From NCBI RefSeq assembly GCF_000418365.1, contig NC_021663.1:1054001-1118000 (forward strand): DNA of 64,000 bases. The letters are read 5' to 3'. The notes beneath the pieces are model-generated. The model searched no databases. It worked only from the letters and a program-made list of their open reading frames with translations, and had not been told where the DNA came from. Positions 17,486 to 27,488 of the stretch are shown in pieces. The stretch comes from Corynebacterium terpenotabidum Y-11. Its GTDB lineage: Bacteria > Actinomycetota > Actinomycetes > Mycobacteriales > Mycobacteriaceae. The stretch's first letter is position 1. The number at the start of each line of letters is the position of its first letter. A program made the position numbers and the translations under genes.

Positions 17486-18007
17486 GTGCGCTATTTCTAT
17501 GACACGGAGTTCATCGAGGACGGCCGGACCATTGACCTGATCTCCATCGGTGTTGTCGCCGAGGACGGACGGGAGTTCTACGGGATCTCCTCGGACTTCG
17601 ATGCGCGTCGTGCCGGCCCCTGGGTCCGCCGTAACGTCCTGCCCCAGTTGCCGCCCCGGTCGGACCCGGCGTGGATGTCGCGGGAGACGCTGCGTGAGCG
17701 TCTCTTCGCCTTCCTGCTGCCCGGCCACCCGGCAGGGGAGTGGCAGCCTGCCGCGCAGCGTCCGGAACTGTGGGCCTGGATCGGGGCCTACGACCATATT
17801 GCGTTCGCCCAGCTCTGGGGGGATATGACCGGTCTTCCCCGGGAGCTTCCCCGATTCACCCGGGAACTCCGCCAGCTCTGGGAGGACGCCGGCCGGCCCC
17901 AGCTTCCGGAGGAACCCACCAACGCCCACGATGCGCTGGCGGACGCGCGGTTCAACGTGGTGAAGTACCGGCTGTCCGTCCAGGCACGGGATGCCCGGCG
18001 GCGCTGA
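17486..18007 (+). CDS. DEDDh 3'-5' exoribonuclease, Rv2179c family
   Basis: Predicted RNA 3'-5' exonuclease. The N-terminus RYFYDTEFIEDG carries the DxE pair and closely resembles M. tuberculosis Rv2179c, a structurally characterised exoribonuclease annotated as polyadenylate-specific. The later Asp is in GAYDHIAFAQLWG, and the His/Asp pair is in NAHDALADARFN. GTG 17486 begins 8 bases after TAGAGT (17472-17477), so the mRNA is probably leaderless. Length is 173 residues. aroG follows after 48 bases, mirroring the Rv2179c-Rv2178c arrangement. Confidence 0.88.
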   Translation: MRYFYDTEFIEDGRTIDLISIGVVAEDGREFYGISSDFDARRAGPWVRRNVLPQLPPRSDPAWMSRETLRERLFAFLLPGHPAGEWQPAAQRPELWAWIGAYDHIAFAQLWGDMTGLPRELPRFTRELRQLWEDAGRPQLPEEPTNAHDALADARFNVVKYRLSVQARDARRR

Positions 18008-19444
<1,437 letters not shown>

Positions 19445-19496
19445 CGGCGTCGGAGAGATCCCGCGCCCCGTGCCACGGGGACAGGCCCCACGACCG

Positions 19497-21671
19497 TCAC
19501 CTTGTCCGCAGCGTGACGGTCGTTCCCTGTGCGACGTGGGTCCGAGGTCCAGGGGACTGGGTGATCACCCGTCCGCTGCTGTCCCCGCCGTCGAACTCCA
19601 CGACGAGCCCGAGATCCTCCAGCGCCTTCCGGGCGTCTGAGGCGGACCGGCCGATGAGGAACGGGATCCGTACCCGGTTCGATGGGTGGATCGTCACGGT
19701 GGTCGAGCGAGCGGGGTCGACCCGGGTCCCCGGTGTCGGGTCCATCGTGGCGACATCCCCGGCATCCTCGTCGGTGTCGGAGACGGCGTCACCGACAACC
19801 GGGTCCAGTCCGGCGTCCCGCAACGCCTGTTCGGCGTTCTCCACGGATTCCCCGACGAGGTCGGGGATCTCCACTGCTGAGGAGAGGATCAGCTCAACCT
19901 CGGACCCGGAGGGGACCTCACTGTCCTTGCCGGGTTCGGTGGTGATCGCGTCCCCTCCGTCGACATCGGCGTCGAATCGGGTGGTGGTGCCGGAGACTTT
20001 CAGTCCGGCGGCTTCCAGGGCGTCCCGGGCCTTCTCCTCGGACATGCCGCCGACCCCCGGGACCTTCACCGGTCGAGGACCTTTGCTGACCTGGATCTCG
20101 ACCTCGGTGCCGGTGTTCACGGTGGATCCGGCGGAGGGTGAGACCTTCGCGACCACTCCGACCGGGGCATCATCGTCGTAGACGTCCGTGCCAACCGACC
20201 AGGTCAGACTGCGGTCCTTGAGTTTGGCCTGGTAGGCGGAGAGCGTGTCGGAGTTCGACGGCTCAGGGACGGTGGGGCGGCCGAGGGAGACCAGGACGGC
20301 GACCTTGCTGCCGAGCACGGCTCGCTCCCCGGATGCCGGATCGGTGCCGGTGACCGACTGGGCCGGATCATCGTCGGACCAGATCTCCGAGACTGTGGCG
20401 GTGAAGCCGGCGTCCTCCACCATGGCGCGGGCGCCGCTGACATCCTGACCGAGGACCTGCGGGATCTCTCCGTAGCGACCCGTGGTGACCCACCAGGAGC
20501 CCACCGCCACGGCAATGACGGCGAGGAGTACGAGGACGCCCCAGACCACGGTGCGCAGGGGCCTCCGGTTACTCAGCGGAGCACCCGGGGGCGGTGGAAC
20601 CTGGTGCGGATCACGGCGGGTGACGTGGGTTGGATGGTCGGCCACCGGAGGATGCGGCGCCGGGACCTCCTGGTACCGGGTCTGTGCGGTATGGGTGGGA
20701 TCGGCCACGACACTGGTGGCCATCGCCTCGTCGTCCCAGCTGAGCCGGTCGGAGAATTCCGAACCGGCCAGTGCCCGGTGGACCGCCGATCCGGCGGGCA
20801 CCGGCACCCGGAATGACGGCAGATCCAGCTCACGGACGGTCGAAGCGACCGCGTCGAGGAACTCGGCACCGTCGGCGAAGCGGTCCGCGGGGTCTCGTTG
20901 CGTCGCGGTGGTGACCAACTCATCGAGTTCCGGGGGAATGCCGAGGATGACGGAGGACGGGACCGGCACGTCCTGGGACAGGCGCATCGCCGCCGTGTCC
21001 CGTGGAGTGGCGGCACGGAACGGCGGATGGCCGGTGAGCAGCTCGAAGAGCATCACACCAGCGGAGTAGACGTCGCTCTGCGGCCCGGTTCCCTGGCCCT
21101 GCACCTGCTCCGGCGAGAGATAAGCCGCCGTGCCGATGACCTGACCGGAGCGGGTCGTGGACTGCTGCCGGCTGGCGCGGACCAGACCGAAGTCGGAGAG
21201 TTTGACCTGATGGTCGTCACGGATGAGCACGTTGTCCGGTTTGATGTCCCGGTGGACCATCCCCTCCTCATGGGCGAGGGCCAGGGCCTCCAGGACAGGT
21301 TCCATGACCGCGAGCGCGGCGTGCGGGGGCATCGGCCCCCGTTCCCGCAGCAGCTCCCGCAGCGTGCCACCCGGAACCAGTTCCATGATGAGAAAGACGA
21401 GATCGCCGTCCGGACGGTGGTCGGTCCCCTGGTCGAAGACATTCACGAGACACGGGTGGTTGAGCCGCGCGACCGCGCGCGCCTCCCGTTCGAAGCGGGT
21501 CCGCGCGTCCGGGTCCGCGGCCAATGCCGGATCCATCACCTTGGCGGCGAGATCACGGTCGAGCCGGGTGTCGATGCAGTGGTAGACGGTCGACATTCCG
21601 CCGTGGGCGATGCTCGCCCCGATGCGGTATCGTCCGTCGAGCAGATCGCCGACATTCAACTGTGCTGCCAC
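19497..21671 (-). CDS. pknL: Ser/Thr protein kinase with PASTA repeats (PknL)
   Basis: Transmembrane sensor kinase. The cytoplasmic kinase domain (about 12-275) is complete: glycine loop near IAHGGMSTVY, Lys44, catalytic HRDIKPDN (140-147), DFG (160-162) and a Thr-containing activation loop with TAAYLSPEQ. A proline-rich juxtamembrane stretch precedes one helix (RTVVWGVLVLLAVIAVAVGS), and the extracellular part has five PASTA-like repeats, each opening with a proline-hydrophobic motif such as IPQVLGQDV or IPDLVGESV. PASTA domains bind muropeptides or lipid II. Length is 724 residues. GTG 21671 has AGGAGG about 13 bases upstream. It is divergent from the gene for its presumed substrate, the Rv2175c-like protein. 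Confidence 0.94.
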   Translation of the reverse strand: MAAQLNVGDLLDGRYRIGASIAHGGMSTVYHCIDTRLDRDLAAKVMDPALAADPDARTRFEREARAVARLNHPCLVNVFDQGTDHRPDGDLVFLIMELVPGGTLRELLRERGPMPPHAALAVMEPVLEALALAHEEGMVHRDIKPDNVLIRDDHQVKLSDFGLVRASRQQSTTRSGQVIGTAAYLSPEQVQGQGTGPQSDVYSAGVMLFELLTGHPPFRAATPRDTAAMRLSQDVPVPSSVILGIPPELDELVTTATQRDPADRFADGAEFLDAVASTVRELDLPSFRVPVPAGSAVHRALAGSEFSDRLSWDDEAMATSVVADPTHTAQTRYQEVPAPHPPVADHPTHVTRRDPHQVPPPPGAPLSNRRPLRTVVWGVLVLLAVIAVAVGSWWVTTGRYGEIPQVLGQDVSGARAMVEDAGFTATVSEIWSDDDPAQSVTGTDPASGERAVLGSKVAVLVSLGRPTVPEPSNSDTLSAYQAKLKDRSLTWSVGTDVYDDDAPVGVVAKVSPSAGSTVNTGTEVEIQVSKGPRPVKVPGVGGMSEEKARDALEAAGLKVSGTTTRFDADVDGGDAITTEPGKDSEVPSGSEVELILSSAVEIPDLVGESVENAEQALRDAGLDPVVGDAVSDTDEDAGDVATMDPTPGTRVDPARSTTVTIHPSNRVRIPFLIGRSASDARKALEDLGLVVEFDGGDSSGRVITQSPGPRTHVAQGTTVTLRTR

Positions 21672-21711
21672 GGTGTGCGGATCGCCTCCTGTCCGTCAAT
21701 CGGGGTTACCT

Positions 21712-21730
21712 CGGGTACCCGGAGATTATA
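21712..21730 (-). promoter_or_regulatory. pknL promoter with consensus -10 and adjacent palindrome
   Basis: On the minus strand a perfect TATAAT (21730-21725) is followed four bases later by the 10-bp palindrome CGGGTACCCG (21721-21712), which would cover the transcription start. Such placement is typical of an operator; no regulator is known to me. No convincing -35 hexamer is visible. Confidence 0.55.
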
Positions 21731-21772
21731 CGGGGGAGACCGGGCCCGGGAGGGCGGTGCCGGGAGGATAAA

Positions 21773-22207
21773 GTGGGTGACGTGAGCAACGACAACAGCA
21801 CCGACCCCATGTCCGCCGGTACCCCCCAGGCGCCCGGCCAGGTACTTTCCGTCCCGGTGTCCGGGATCCCGGCCGGCGAACGCCTCCTGACCGTCCCTGA
21901 TGTGGCCGACCTTCTCGGCGTGATCGTCACCCGGATCATGGACGACCTCAACCAGCACCGGCTCATCGCCGTGCAGATCGACGGTGTGCGCCACATCCCG
22001 GCCCGCTTCTTCACCGACCAGCGGGAGATCAACAAGTTCGTCCCCGGCGTCATTTCCCTGCTCGCCGACGGCGGCTGGGAGGACGCCGAGATCCTCGACT
22101 ACCTGTTCACCGCCGATGAATCACTGCCTGGCCGTCCCATTGACGCCCTCCACGGCCACCTGGCCCGGGAGGTCATGCGCCGCGCCCAGGCGATGGCCAT
22201 CAGCTGA
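21773..22207 (+). CDS. Rv2175c-like winged-helix DNA-binding protein
   Basis: Homologue of M. tuberculosis Rv2175c, a DNA-binding protein phosphorylated by PknL. The N-terminus is a disordered Ser/Thr/Pro-rich tail containing candidate phospho-acceptor threonines, then a helix-turn-helix core, ERLLTVPDVADLLGVIVTRIMDDL, and a C-terminal helical region. GTG 21773 has GGGAGG five bases upstream; GTG 21782 is an alternative. Length is 144 residues (146 in Rv2175c, from memory). Its last 87 bases overlap the convergent mptA reading frame. The DNA targets are not known. Confidence 0.85.
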   Translation: MGDVSNDNSTDPMSAGTPQAPGQVLSVPVSGIPAGERLLTVPDVADLLGVIVTRIMDDLNQHRLIAVQIDGVRHIPARFFTDQREINKFVPGVISLLADGGWEDAEILDYLFTADESLPGRPIDALHGHLAREVMRRAQAMAIS

Positions 22208-23722
22208 GGCCAGACAGGTCCGTACCAGCCACCACATCACGATCCCGACGAGCAGCAGCCACGGCAGGTTGTAGAGCCGGTTGTTCCCGCTGCCGTCGAA
22301 GGTCATTGACAGCGCCATCGTCAGCCACGCCACGACGAGTACCGCTCTGCGGTCCCGCAGCCACAGTCCGACCAGGGCCAGTGGCGCGACGTAGTACCAG
22401 GGCAGGACCACGGTATTGAACAGACAGGTGGCCATGTACGCCACTGTCGCACCGATGAAGGCCTCTCGCACCGACCGACGCCACGTGACCCACGCCACCA
22501 CGAGGACGAGCACCATCACCACGGTCGAGACCGGTCGGACAACCCCGAGGATGTCGTTGAAGAAGATGTCCTCGTCGATGGCACCGATCGGCCGGACCAA
22601 CAGCGAGGCGATAAGCGACGGGACCGCCAGGGGATTGATCACCTTGGAGTTTCCACTGAGCGCCGAGACCCACCCCCAGGACTGGCCACTGGCCACGGTC
22701 AGGACGGCCACCGTGGCCAGAGCAACCGCAGAGGACGCCGCCCCGCCGACGACCAGGGTCGCCGTCCGTCGGACGGTGCCGTGCCGGATGTCGGCCAGCA
22801 CCTGCCGCAGGCGACGGCGGACCGGGGCGTCCTCCCCGAGGGGGCCGGCGTACCGCGCGACGAGAATCCACACGAGGAACGGCAGGGCGATCGCCGCTGT
22901 CGCCTTCAGCGCCATCCCGGCGCCGATGAGTATCGAACCCAGAAGTGCACCGCGCAGGACCGGCATCCGGACCGCGGCGAGCAGACCACCGCAGACCAGG
23001 ACCATCATGGTGACCTCGTTATGCATCCCACCGACCAGGTGGATCACCGACAGCGGATTGGCGACCCCCAGCCATACCGCGACCTCGGGATTGGCGCCGA
23101 GCGCGCGGGCCAGTGCAGCCACCGTCCATACCAGTCCGGCGAAGCAGGCCAGCGAGAAGATCCGGTAGACGAACACGCCGGCGGTCACGTTGTCGCCGGT
23201 GATCCGGACGATGACCTCGCCGATCCACATGTGCAACGGGCCGTAGGGGGTGGTGGTGTTCCGCCAGTCCGGGCTCACCTCGAAGAAGATTGGGCCGGGG
23301 TTGGCGGAGGCCCCGACCGTGTACGGGTCGAAGCCGTCCCTGCTTAACGTCCCCTGCATGAGATATGAGTAGACGTCCCGGCTCATCAACGGTCCGGCGA
23401 GGAGGAAGGGAGCGGTCCAGGCGATGAGCGTCCCGGTCCCCAGCTTCTCTCCGTGATGCAGGATCCGGCCGCCGATGACCGCCCAGGAGATGATGAAGGC
23501 CAGTACCCCCAGCCACAGCACCGCCACGAGGATCCCGGCGATGTGACCGAAGGCGAGGTTGGTGAGGTTGAGGTGGCCGAGGATTCCACCGCGCGTCCTG
23601 GTCGCCCCGACCGCATGCGAGGTCAGCGCCATGACCAGGGTGCCGATGACGCCGAGAATCACGGCCCGGCGGCGGGGCATGTCCCGAAGGCGACGGGCGA
23701 ACGAGGCGGGGCCGCTGTCCAT
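22121..23722 (-). CDS. mptA: Alpha-(1,6)-mannopyranosyltransferase MptA-like (GT-C)
   Basis: Predicted decaprenyl-phosphate-mannose-dependent enzyme elongating the mannan core of lipomannan. The 533-residue polytopic protein has about 13 hydrophobic helices; the first large periplasmic loop holds MSRDVYSYLMQGTLSRDGFDPYTVG, where GT-C enzymes keep the catalytic acidic residue. In C. glutamicum mptA (NCgl2093) lies next to idsA, as here, with only one base between the genes, so they form an operon. The C-terminal 29 residues are hydrophilic and encoded in the 87-bp overlap with the Rv2175c-like gene, suggesting recent extension of the stop. Confidence 0.85.
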   Translation of the reverse strand: MDSGPASFARRLRDMPRRRAVILGVIGTLVMALTSHAVGATRTRGGILGHLNLTNLAFGHIAGILVAVLWLGVLAFIISWAVIGGRILHHGEKLGTGTLIAWTAPFLLAGPLMSRDVYSYLMQGTLSRDGFDPYTVGASANPGPIFFEVSPDWRNTTTPYGPLHMWIGEVIVRITGDNVTAGVFVYRIFSLACFAGLVWTVAALARALGANPEVAVWLGVANPLSVIHLVGGMHNEVTMMVLVCGGLLAAVRMPVLRGALLGSILIGAGMALKATAAIALPFLVWILVARYAGPLGEDAPVRRRLRQVLADIRHGTVRRTATLVVGGAASSAVALATVAVLTVASGQSWGWVSALSGNSKVINPLAVPSLIASLLVRPIGAIDEDIFFNDILGVVRPVSTVVMVLVLVVAWVTWRRSVREAFIGATVAYMATCLFNTVVLPWYYVAPLALVGLWLRDRRAVLVVAWLTMALSMTFDGSGNNRLYNLPWLLLVGIVMWWLVRTCLASADGHRLGAAHDLPGQVAVEGVNGTARQ

Positions 23723-23723
23723 C

Positions 23724-24863
23724 TCAGCTCCTCCGGTCGGTCAGGTGATCGGCCACGGTGACGATCTCGTCGACGATGCCTGTGTCGAGGTGGCCGCTGC
23801 GCAGTGTCGCCACCGCATGGTCCGTCAGTTCACGGACCCGGGCCGAATTCTGCTCTGCAGCACCGGAGTCCACGATGATCTGCCGCAGATCGTCGACCTC
23901 GGCGTCCGAGGTCACCGTGCCGATCCCGGCCCGCAGCCGGGCGGCGGTGGCCGGGTCCGAGCGGTCCGCGGACGCCAGCGCGCACATCACCAGCCAGGTG
24001 CGCTTCCCGGAGCGCAGATCGTCTCCGGCGGCCTTGCCGGTCACTGCCGGATCACCGAAGACCCCGAGATGGTCGTCCTTCAGTTGGAAGGCGATGCCGA
24101 TGTCGCGGCCGGCGGTCCGCAGCAGATCCACTGTCGCGGCATCCGCCCCACCCAACGTGGCGCCCAGGTGCAGCGGCCGCTCCACCGTGTAGGCGGCGGT
24201 CTTGTAGGTGTTGACCTTCTGCGACATGGTCGGGTCCTCGGAACCGGAGTTCTCCAGCGCGATGTCCAGCATCTGGCCGGCGATGACCTCGGAGCGCATC
24301 CGACGCCAGGGCTCGCGGGCCCGGGCCAGGGCGGCGGCATCCACGCCGGAGTCCATGAACATGTCGTCGGCCCAGGCGAACGCGAGGTCACCGATGAGGA
24401 TCGCCTGACTCTCCCCGTAGCCCGCGGCGTCCCCGTACCAGCCGTGGTCCCGGTGGAAGGCCTCGAACCAGCGGTGGGTCGTCGGACGCCCACGTCGGGT
24501 GTCCGACCGGTCGATGATGTCGTCGTGGATGAGGGCGCAGGCCTGGATGAACTCCAGGGAACCCACTGCACGCAGCAGGTCCGCAGGCCCGGTGGCGGGA
24601 TCGAGGGAGCCGCCACCCCCGGACAGCGCCGCCCGGGCCCCGGCCCAGGCGAACAGGGGGCGCAGCCGTTTCCCGCCCCCGGTGACGAAGAGCTCCAGGA
24701 CATCGACCCCGTCGGCGACGACCGGGTCGATAGAGTCGTAGTCCGCGTGCCGGTCGGCGAAGAAGCGGACCAGTTCGGTGTCGACGGCCGCGGGGACATC
24801 CCCCAGGGGTTGGTCAACCGTCCAGTGCGCCGTGGTCGGCGGGCTGGTGGGGTCGTGGATCAT
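23724..24863 (-). CDS. idsA: Geranylgeranyl diphosphate synthase (polyprenyl synthetase)
   Basis: Condenses isopentenyl units to C20 prenyl diphosphate for carotenoids, menaquinone and decaprenyl carriers. The first aspartate-rich motif is HDDIIDRSDTRRG (about residues 111-123), the second is LKDDHLGVFGD; GGGKRLRPLFAW binds isopentenyl diphosphate. ATG 24863 has GGAGGG about 9 bases upstream and gives 379 residues; longer frames upstream run into the metF promoter. Product length (C15 versus C20) cannot be read confidently. Followed by mptA in one operon, linking isoprenoid carrier supply with a polyprenyl-dependent mannosyltransferase. Confidence 0.92.
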   Translation of the reverse strand: MIHDPTSPPTTAHWTVDQPLGDVPAAVDTELVRFFADRHADYDSIDPVVADGVDVLELFVTGGGKRLRPLFAWAGARAALSGGGGSLDPATGPADLLRAVGSLEFIQACALIHDDIIDRSDTRRGRPTTHRWFEAFHRDHGWYGDAAGYGESQAILIGDLAFAWADDMFMDSGVDAAALARAREPWRRMRSEVIAGQMLDIALENSGSEDPTMSQKVNTYKTAAYTVERPLHLGATLGGADAATVDLLRTAGRDIGIAFQLKDDHLGVFGDPAVTGKAAGDDLRSGKRTWLVMCALASADRSDPATAARLRAGIGTVTSDAEVDDLRQIIVDSGAAEQNSARVRELTDHAVATLRSGHLDTGIVDEIVTVADHLTDRRS

Positions 24864-24958
24864 CTGCTGCACCCTCCGGGTCGGTCTGTGTCGTGGTCCA
24901 TAGTAGGTGTCCGGGGGTGCCTGCCGGACTGGTGCCCCGACTGCGCCGGTCGTTCTTC

Positions 24959-24964
24959 TATGAT
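24959..24964 (+). promoter_or_regulatory. -10 element of metF, leaderless geometry
   Basis: TATGAT ends 7 bases before ATG 24972, the same hexamer and spacing as at aroG. An earlier in-frame ATG (24960) lies inside this hexamer and cannot be the start of a transcript driven from it. No clear -35 hexamer is seen. Confidence 0.55.
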
Positions 24965-24971
24965 CGTGACC

Positions 24972-25988
24972 ATGTGCGCCACGTCCCCGTCCGATCCGAC
25001 CACGGAAAACCAGAACGCCCCTCTGCCGCCCAGTCTGCAGGTGGCGGTCTCCGACACCCTCAAGCGGGGGACACCCGGCCGCGTCCCTTTCTCCGTCGAG
25101 TTCATGCCGCCCCGGGATGACGCCGCGGAAGCCAGGCTCTGGTCCGCCGCCGAGGCCTTCCACGACCTCGGTGCCAGTTTCGTCTCGGTGACCTACGGCG
25201 CCGGCGGCTCAAGTCGGGAGCGTACCGAACGTGTCGCCGGCAAGTTGGCGATGAAGCCGCTGACGACCCTGCTGCACATGACGCTCGTCGGACATACTGA
25301 GTCGGAGCTCCGGGGCATCCTGCGCGAGTTCGCCTCGCTGGGTATGACCAACCTGCTCGCTCTGCGTGGGGATCCGCCCGGGGACCCGACCGGGGAATGG
25401 GAAGGTATCGAGGGTGGACTGACACACGCGGTTCACCTCATCGAACTGGTGAAATCCATGCCGGAGTGCGCGGATTTCGACCTCGGGATCGCGTCCTTCC
25501 CGGAGGGCCACTACCGGGCCGAGAGTATCGAGGCGGACACCCGCTACACCGTGGAGAAGCTCCGGGCCGGTGCCAACTACTCGATCACCCAGATGTTCTT
25601 CAATGTCGACCATTACCTGCGGCTGCGGGACCGGTTGGCGGCCTACGACCCGGTCCACGGTGCCAAGCCGGTGATTCCGGGGCTCATGCCGATCACCTCA
25701 CTGCGGTCGGTGCGACGGCAGGTTGAACTGGCGGGCTGTGAACTGCCGCGGGACATGGAGGAGAAGTTCACCCGGATCGCGGCCGGCGACGAGCAGAAGA
25801 ATGCGGCGGCGATCCGGGAGGCCGGGATCGAGGAGACCACGAAGATGGCCGAGCGGCTCATCGCCGAAGGCGCTCCCGACCTTCACTTCATGACGATGAA
25901 TAATGTGCGCGCGACGCAGGAGGTCCTGCACAATCTGGGTATGGCGCCGGCGTTCGGTCCCCGGTTCGGTCAGGACATGGTGCGGTAG
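24972..25988 (+). CDS. metF: 5,10-methylenetetrahydrofolate reductase
   Basis: FAD-dependent reduction of methylene-THF to methyl-THF, supplying the methyl group for methionine. The TIM-barrel family signatures are present: PFSVEFMPPRDD (catalytic Glu), FVSVTYGAGGSSRE, LLALRGDPPGDP, IASFPEGHY and ANYSITQMFFNVDHY. From ATG 24972 the protein has 338 residues. It is divergent from idsA with a 108-base gap and ends one base before the convergent GNAT gene. No S-box or McbR-like operator was recognised in the gap. Confidence 0.95.
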   Translation: MCATSPSDPTTENQNAPLPPSLQVAVSDTLKRGTPGRVPFSVEFMPPRDDAAEARLWSAAEAFHDLGASFVSVTYGAGGSSRERTERVAGKLAMKPLTTLLHMTLVGHTESELRGILREFASLGMTNLLALRGDPPGDPTGEWEGIEGGLTHAVHLIELVKSMPECADFDLGIASFPEGHYRAESIEADTRYTVEKLRAGANYSITQMFFNVDHYLRLRDRLAAYDPVHGAKPVIPGLMPITSLRSVRRQVELAGCELPRDMEEKFTRIAAGDEQKNAAAIREAGIEETTKMAERLIAEGAPDLHFMTMNNVRATQEVLHNLGMAPAFGPRFGQDMVR

Positions 25989-25989
25989 T

Positions 25990-26658
25990 TCAGCACCTGC
26001 CGTCAGTTCGGGGACGTGCGAGGATGCCGAAGGGGCGGGAATCCGAGGCGAAGTGGAAGTTGCGCAGGACATCGCCGAAGCCCAGGTCCCGGTAGAGGGT
26101 CCAGGCGGCGTTGGCTTCGTCGGGGACTTCGGGGGTGGAGAGCATTGCCGTCGGTCGGCTGAGCCGGGGGAGCAGGTTGTCCAGGAGCCGGCGTCCGATG
26201 CCGTTTCCCTGGTACCCCGGGAGGACATGGACCTCGGAGACCTCGTCATAGTCGGCGAGGGTCGCTGCCGCCTCCGAGGTTGACCGTCCGGAGGCACGGA
26301 GACCGCGGAAGACTTCCCGGTACCACCAGGAGGTCGGCGTGCCGGGGAAGCCGTAGGCGATGCCGACGACGCGCTGGGTGAGGTCCGCCGGGTCGGCGGC
26401 AGTGGGTGTGTCGTGGTCGAGTGCCACTGTGGCGGTGAAGCCGGCGATGGCGGAGTTCGCGGCCCAAAGGCTGCGGCGTTGGGGGAACGCCGCCGGTCCG
26501 TACCCCATGGCCCGGAGATGCAGGCTGACAAGTTCGTCGATCCGTCGGAGGAAAACCTGCGGGCTGAGTTCGCAGATGCTGACGGTGGTGTCGGGGTTCC
26601 GGATGGCGGTCACGTCATCCATGGTGCCAAAGAGTGCAGCCCCGGCGATAGGGAACAT
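25990..26658 (-). CDS. GNAT-family N-acetyltransferase
   Basis: Predicted acetyl-CoA-dependent acyltransferase of unknown substrate. The acetyl-CoA site is visible as VSEVHVLPGYQGNGIGRRLLDNLL (residues about 148-171, Q/R-x-x-G-x-G/A type), followed by the beta-bulge region and LYRDLGFGDVLR. The N-terminal 70 residues are a poorly conserved helical part. ATG 26658 lies 7 bases after TTTTAT (26671-26666, minus), suggesting a leaderless start; a second ATG at 26622 is possible. Length is 222 residues. The context (metF on one side, a HEPN-like gene on the other) does not reveal the substrate. Confidence 0.82.
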   Translation of the reverse strand: MFPIAGAALFGTMDDVTAIRNPDTTVSICELSPQVFLRRIDELVSLHLRAMGYGPAAFPQRRSLWAANSAIAGFTATVALDHDTPTAADPADLTQRVVGIAYGFPGTPTSWWYREVFRGLRASGRSTSEAAATLADYDEVSEVHVLPGYQGNGIGRRLLDNLLPRLSRPTAMLSTPEVPDEANAAWTLYRDLGFGDVLRNFHFASDSRPFGILARPRTDGRC

Positions 26659-26785
26659 GTGTTCGATAAAATGAACACTGTGACAGCTCGGCGTCTGAGG
26701 GGTCGGTAGCGTCCCCGGTACACCGGCCCACCAGATGCGCCGTCCGGGCGCGGGGCCGGGGCACAGGTACAGGAAGGTGATGATG

Positions 26786-27289
26786 ATGGTCAGGACAACG
26801 ACGGGTCAGCAGGCGTGGACGACAGTGGCGGGCGAGGAGGTGCGGCACTCGCGGTCCGGACGTTCTGTCGGGTCGGCGGGTGTGACGCGACTGTCCCACC
26901 GACGGGCCGGACCACGGTTCTCTGCAGGGGCGTACATCGACGAAGCGGAGCGGCTTCTGGAGCGGAGTCGGAGTGAGCGGTCGCCGGCTGAGCGGGTGAC
27001 CTGGGCCTACCGGGCGGCTCTTCGCGGGGCAGGCGCCGTGATCGAGGACGAACGTACCGGTCGCCGACGTCGGAGCAACGGAAGCGCCTGGTCTCGGCTC
27101 CGTTCTGCCGCGCCTGACATGGTGGCGTGGGTTGATGAGTTCGAGGTTCACGCCCGTTTCGTCGCCAGGGTGGAGATGGGGTTGGAGGGGGATCTGCAGG
27201 CGGCGGACGCGGACGATGTCTACGCGGCAGTCTGCGCCTTCATTGATGCGGTCCGCGACCGGGTCGGCTACCTGCCGGAGGTTGCCTGA
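26786..27289 (+). CDS. SAV_6107-like HEPN-domain protein
   Basis: Small mainly helical protein resembling actinobacterial SAV_6107-type HEPN proteins. The core runs AGAYIDEAERLLERS, then ERVTWAYRAALRGAGAVI and a late YAAVCAFIDAVRDRVGYLPE. A typical RxxxxH nuclease motif of HEPN RNases is not evident, so RNase activity is doubtful. The N-terminal 40 residues are Arg/Ser-rich and poorly structured. Of three consecutive ATGs, the third (26786) has AGGAAGG at 8 bases; the first is at 26780. Length is 167 residues. Function is unknown; it precedes the DUF3040 gene of the dcw region. Confidence 0.7.
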   Translation: MVRTTTGQQAWTTVAGEEVRHSRSGRSVGSAGVTRLSHRRAGPRFSAGAYIDEAERLLERSRSERSPAERVTWAYRAALRGAGAVIEDERTGRRRRSNGSAWSRLRSAAPDMVAWVDEFEVHARFVARVEMGLEGDLQAADADDVYAAVCAFIDAVRDRVGYLPEVA

Positions 27290-27488
27290 GTTGCCTCATC
27301 CCGGAGCAGGTTTTCCGCAGGTGGATTGTAGGAAAGAGGGGGTCCGGTGAGGTAGAGTGGGGAGCCAGAGAAGATGGTCCGGAGGATGACCGGTCGGGAA
27401 ACTTTTTCCGCCCCCCGTGCGTTGGACCATATGACCCACTTAATCCGCGGCCGCACCGGCGGCCCGAGAAGAACAGGGGAGGATGACT

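Noticed and set aside
19466..19480. Hairpin CCCCGT-GCC-ACGGGG between aroG and pknL as terminator
   Set aside because: Only six base pairs and no T run on either strand; too weak to list.
23559..24971. Upstream extension of metF antisense to idsA
   Set aside because: idsA motifs are clear on the other strand, and metF has a leaderless start at 24972.
26615..27151. Minus-strand frame over the HEPN-like gene
   Set aside because: Low-complexity Arg/Pro translation; the plus-strand frame has RBS and better coding features.
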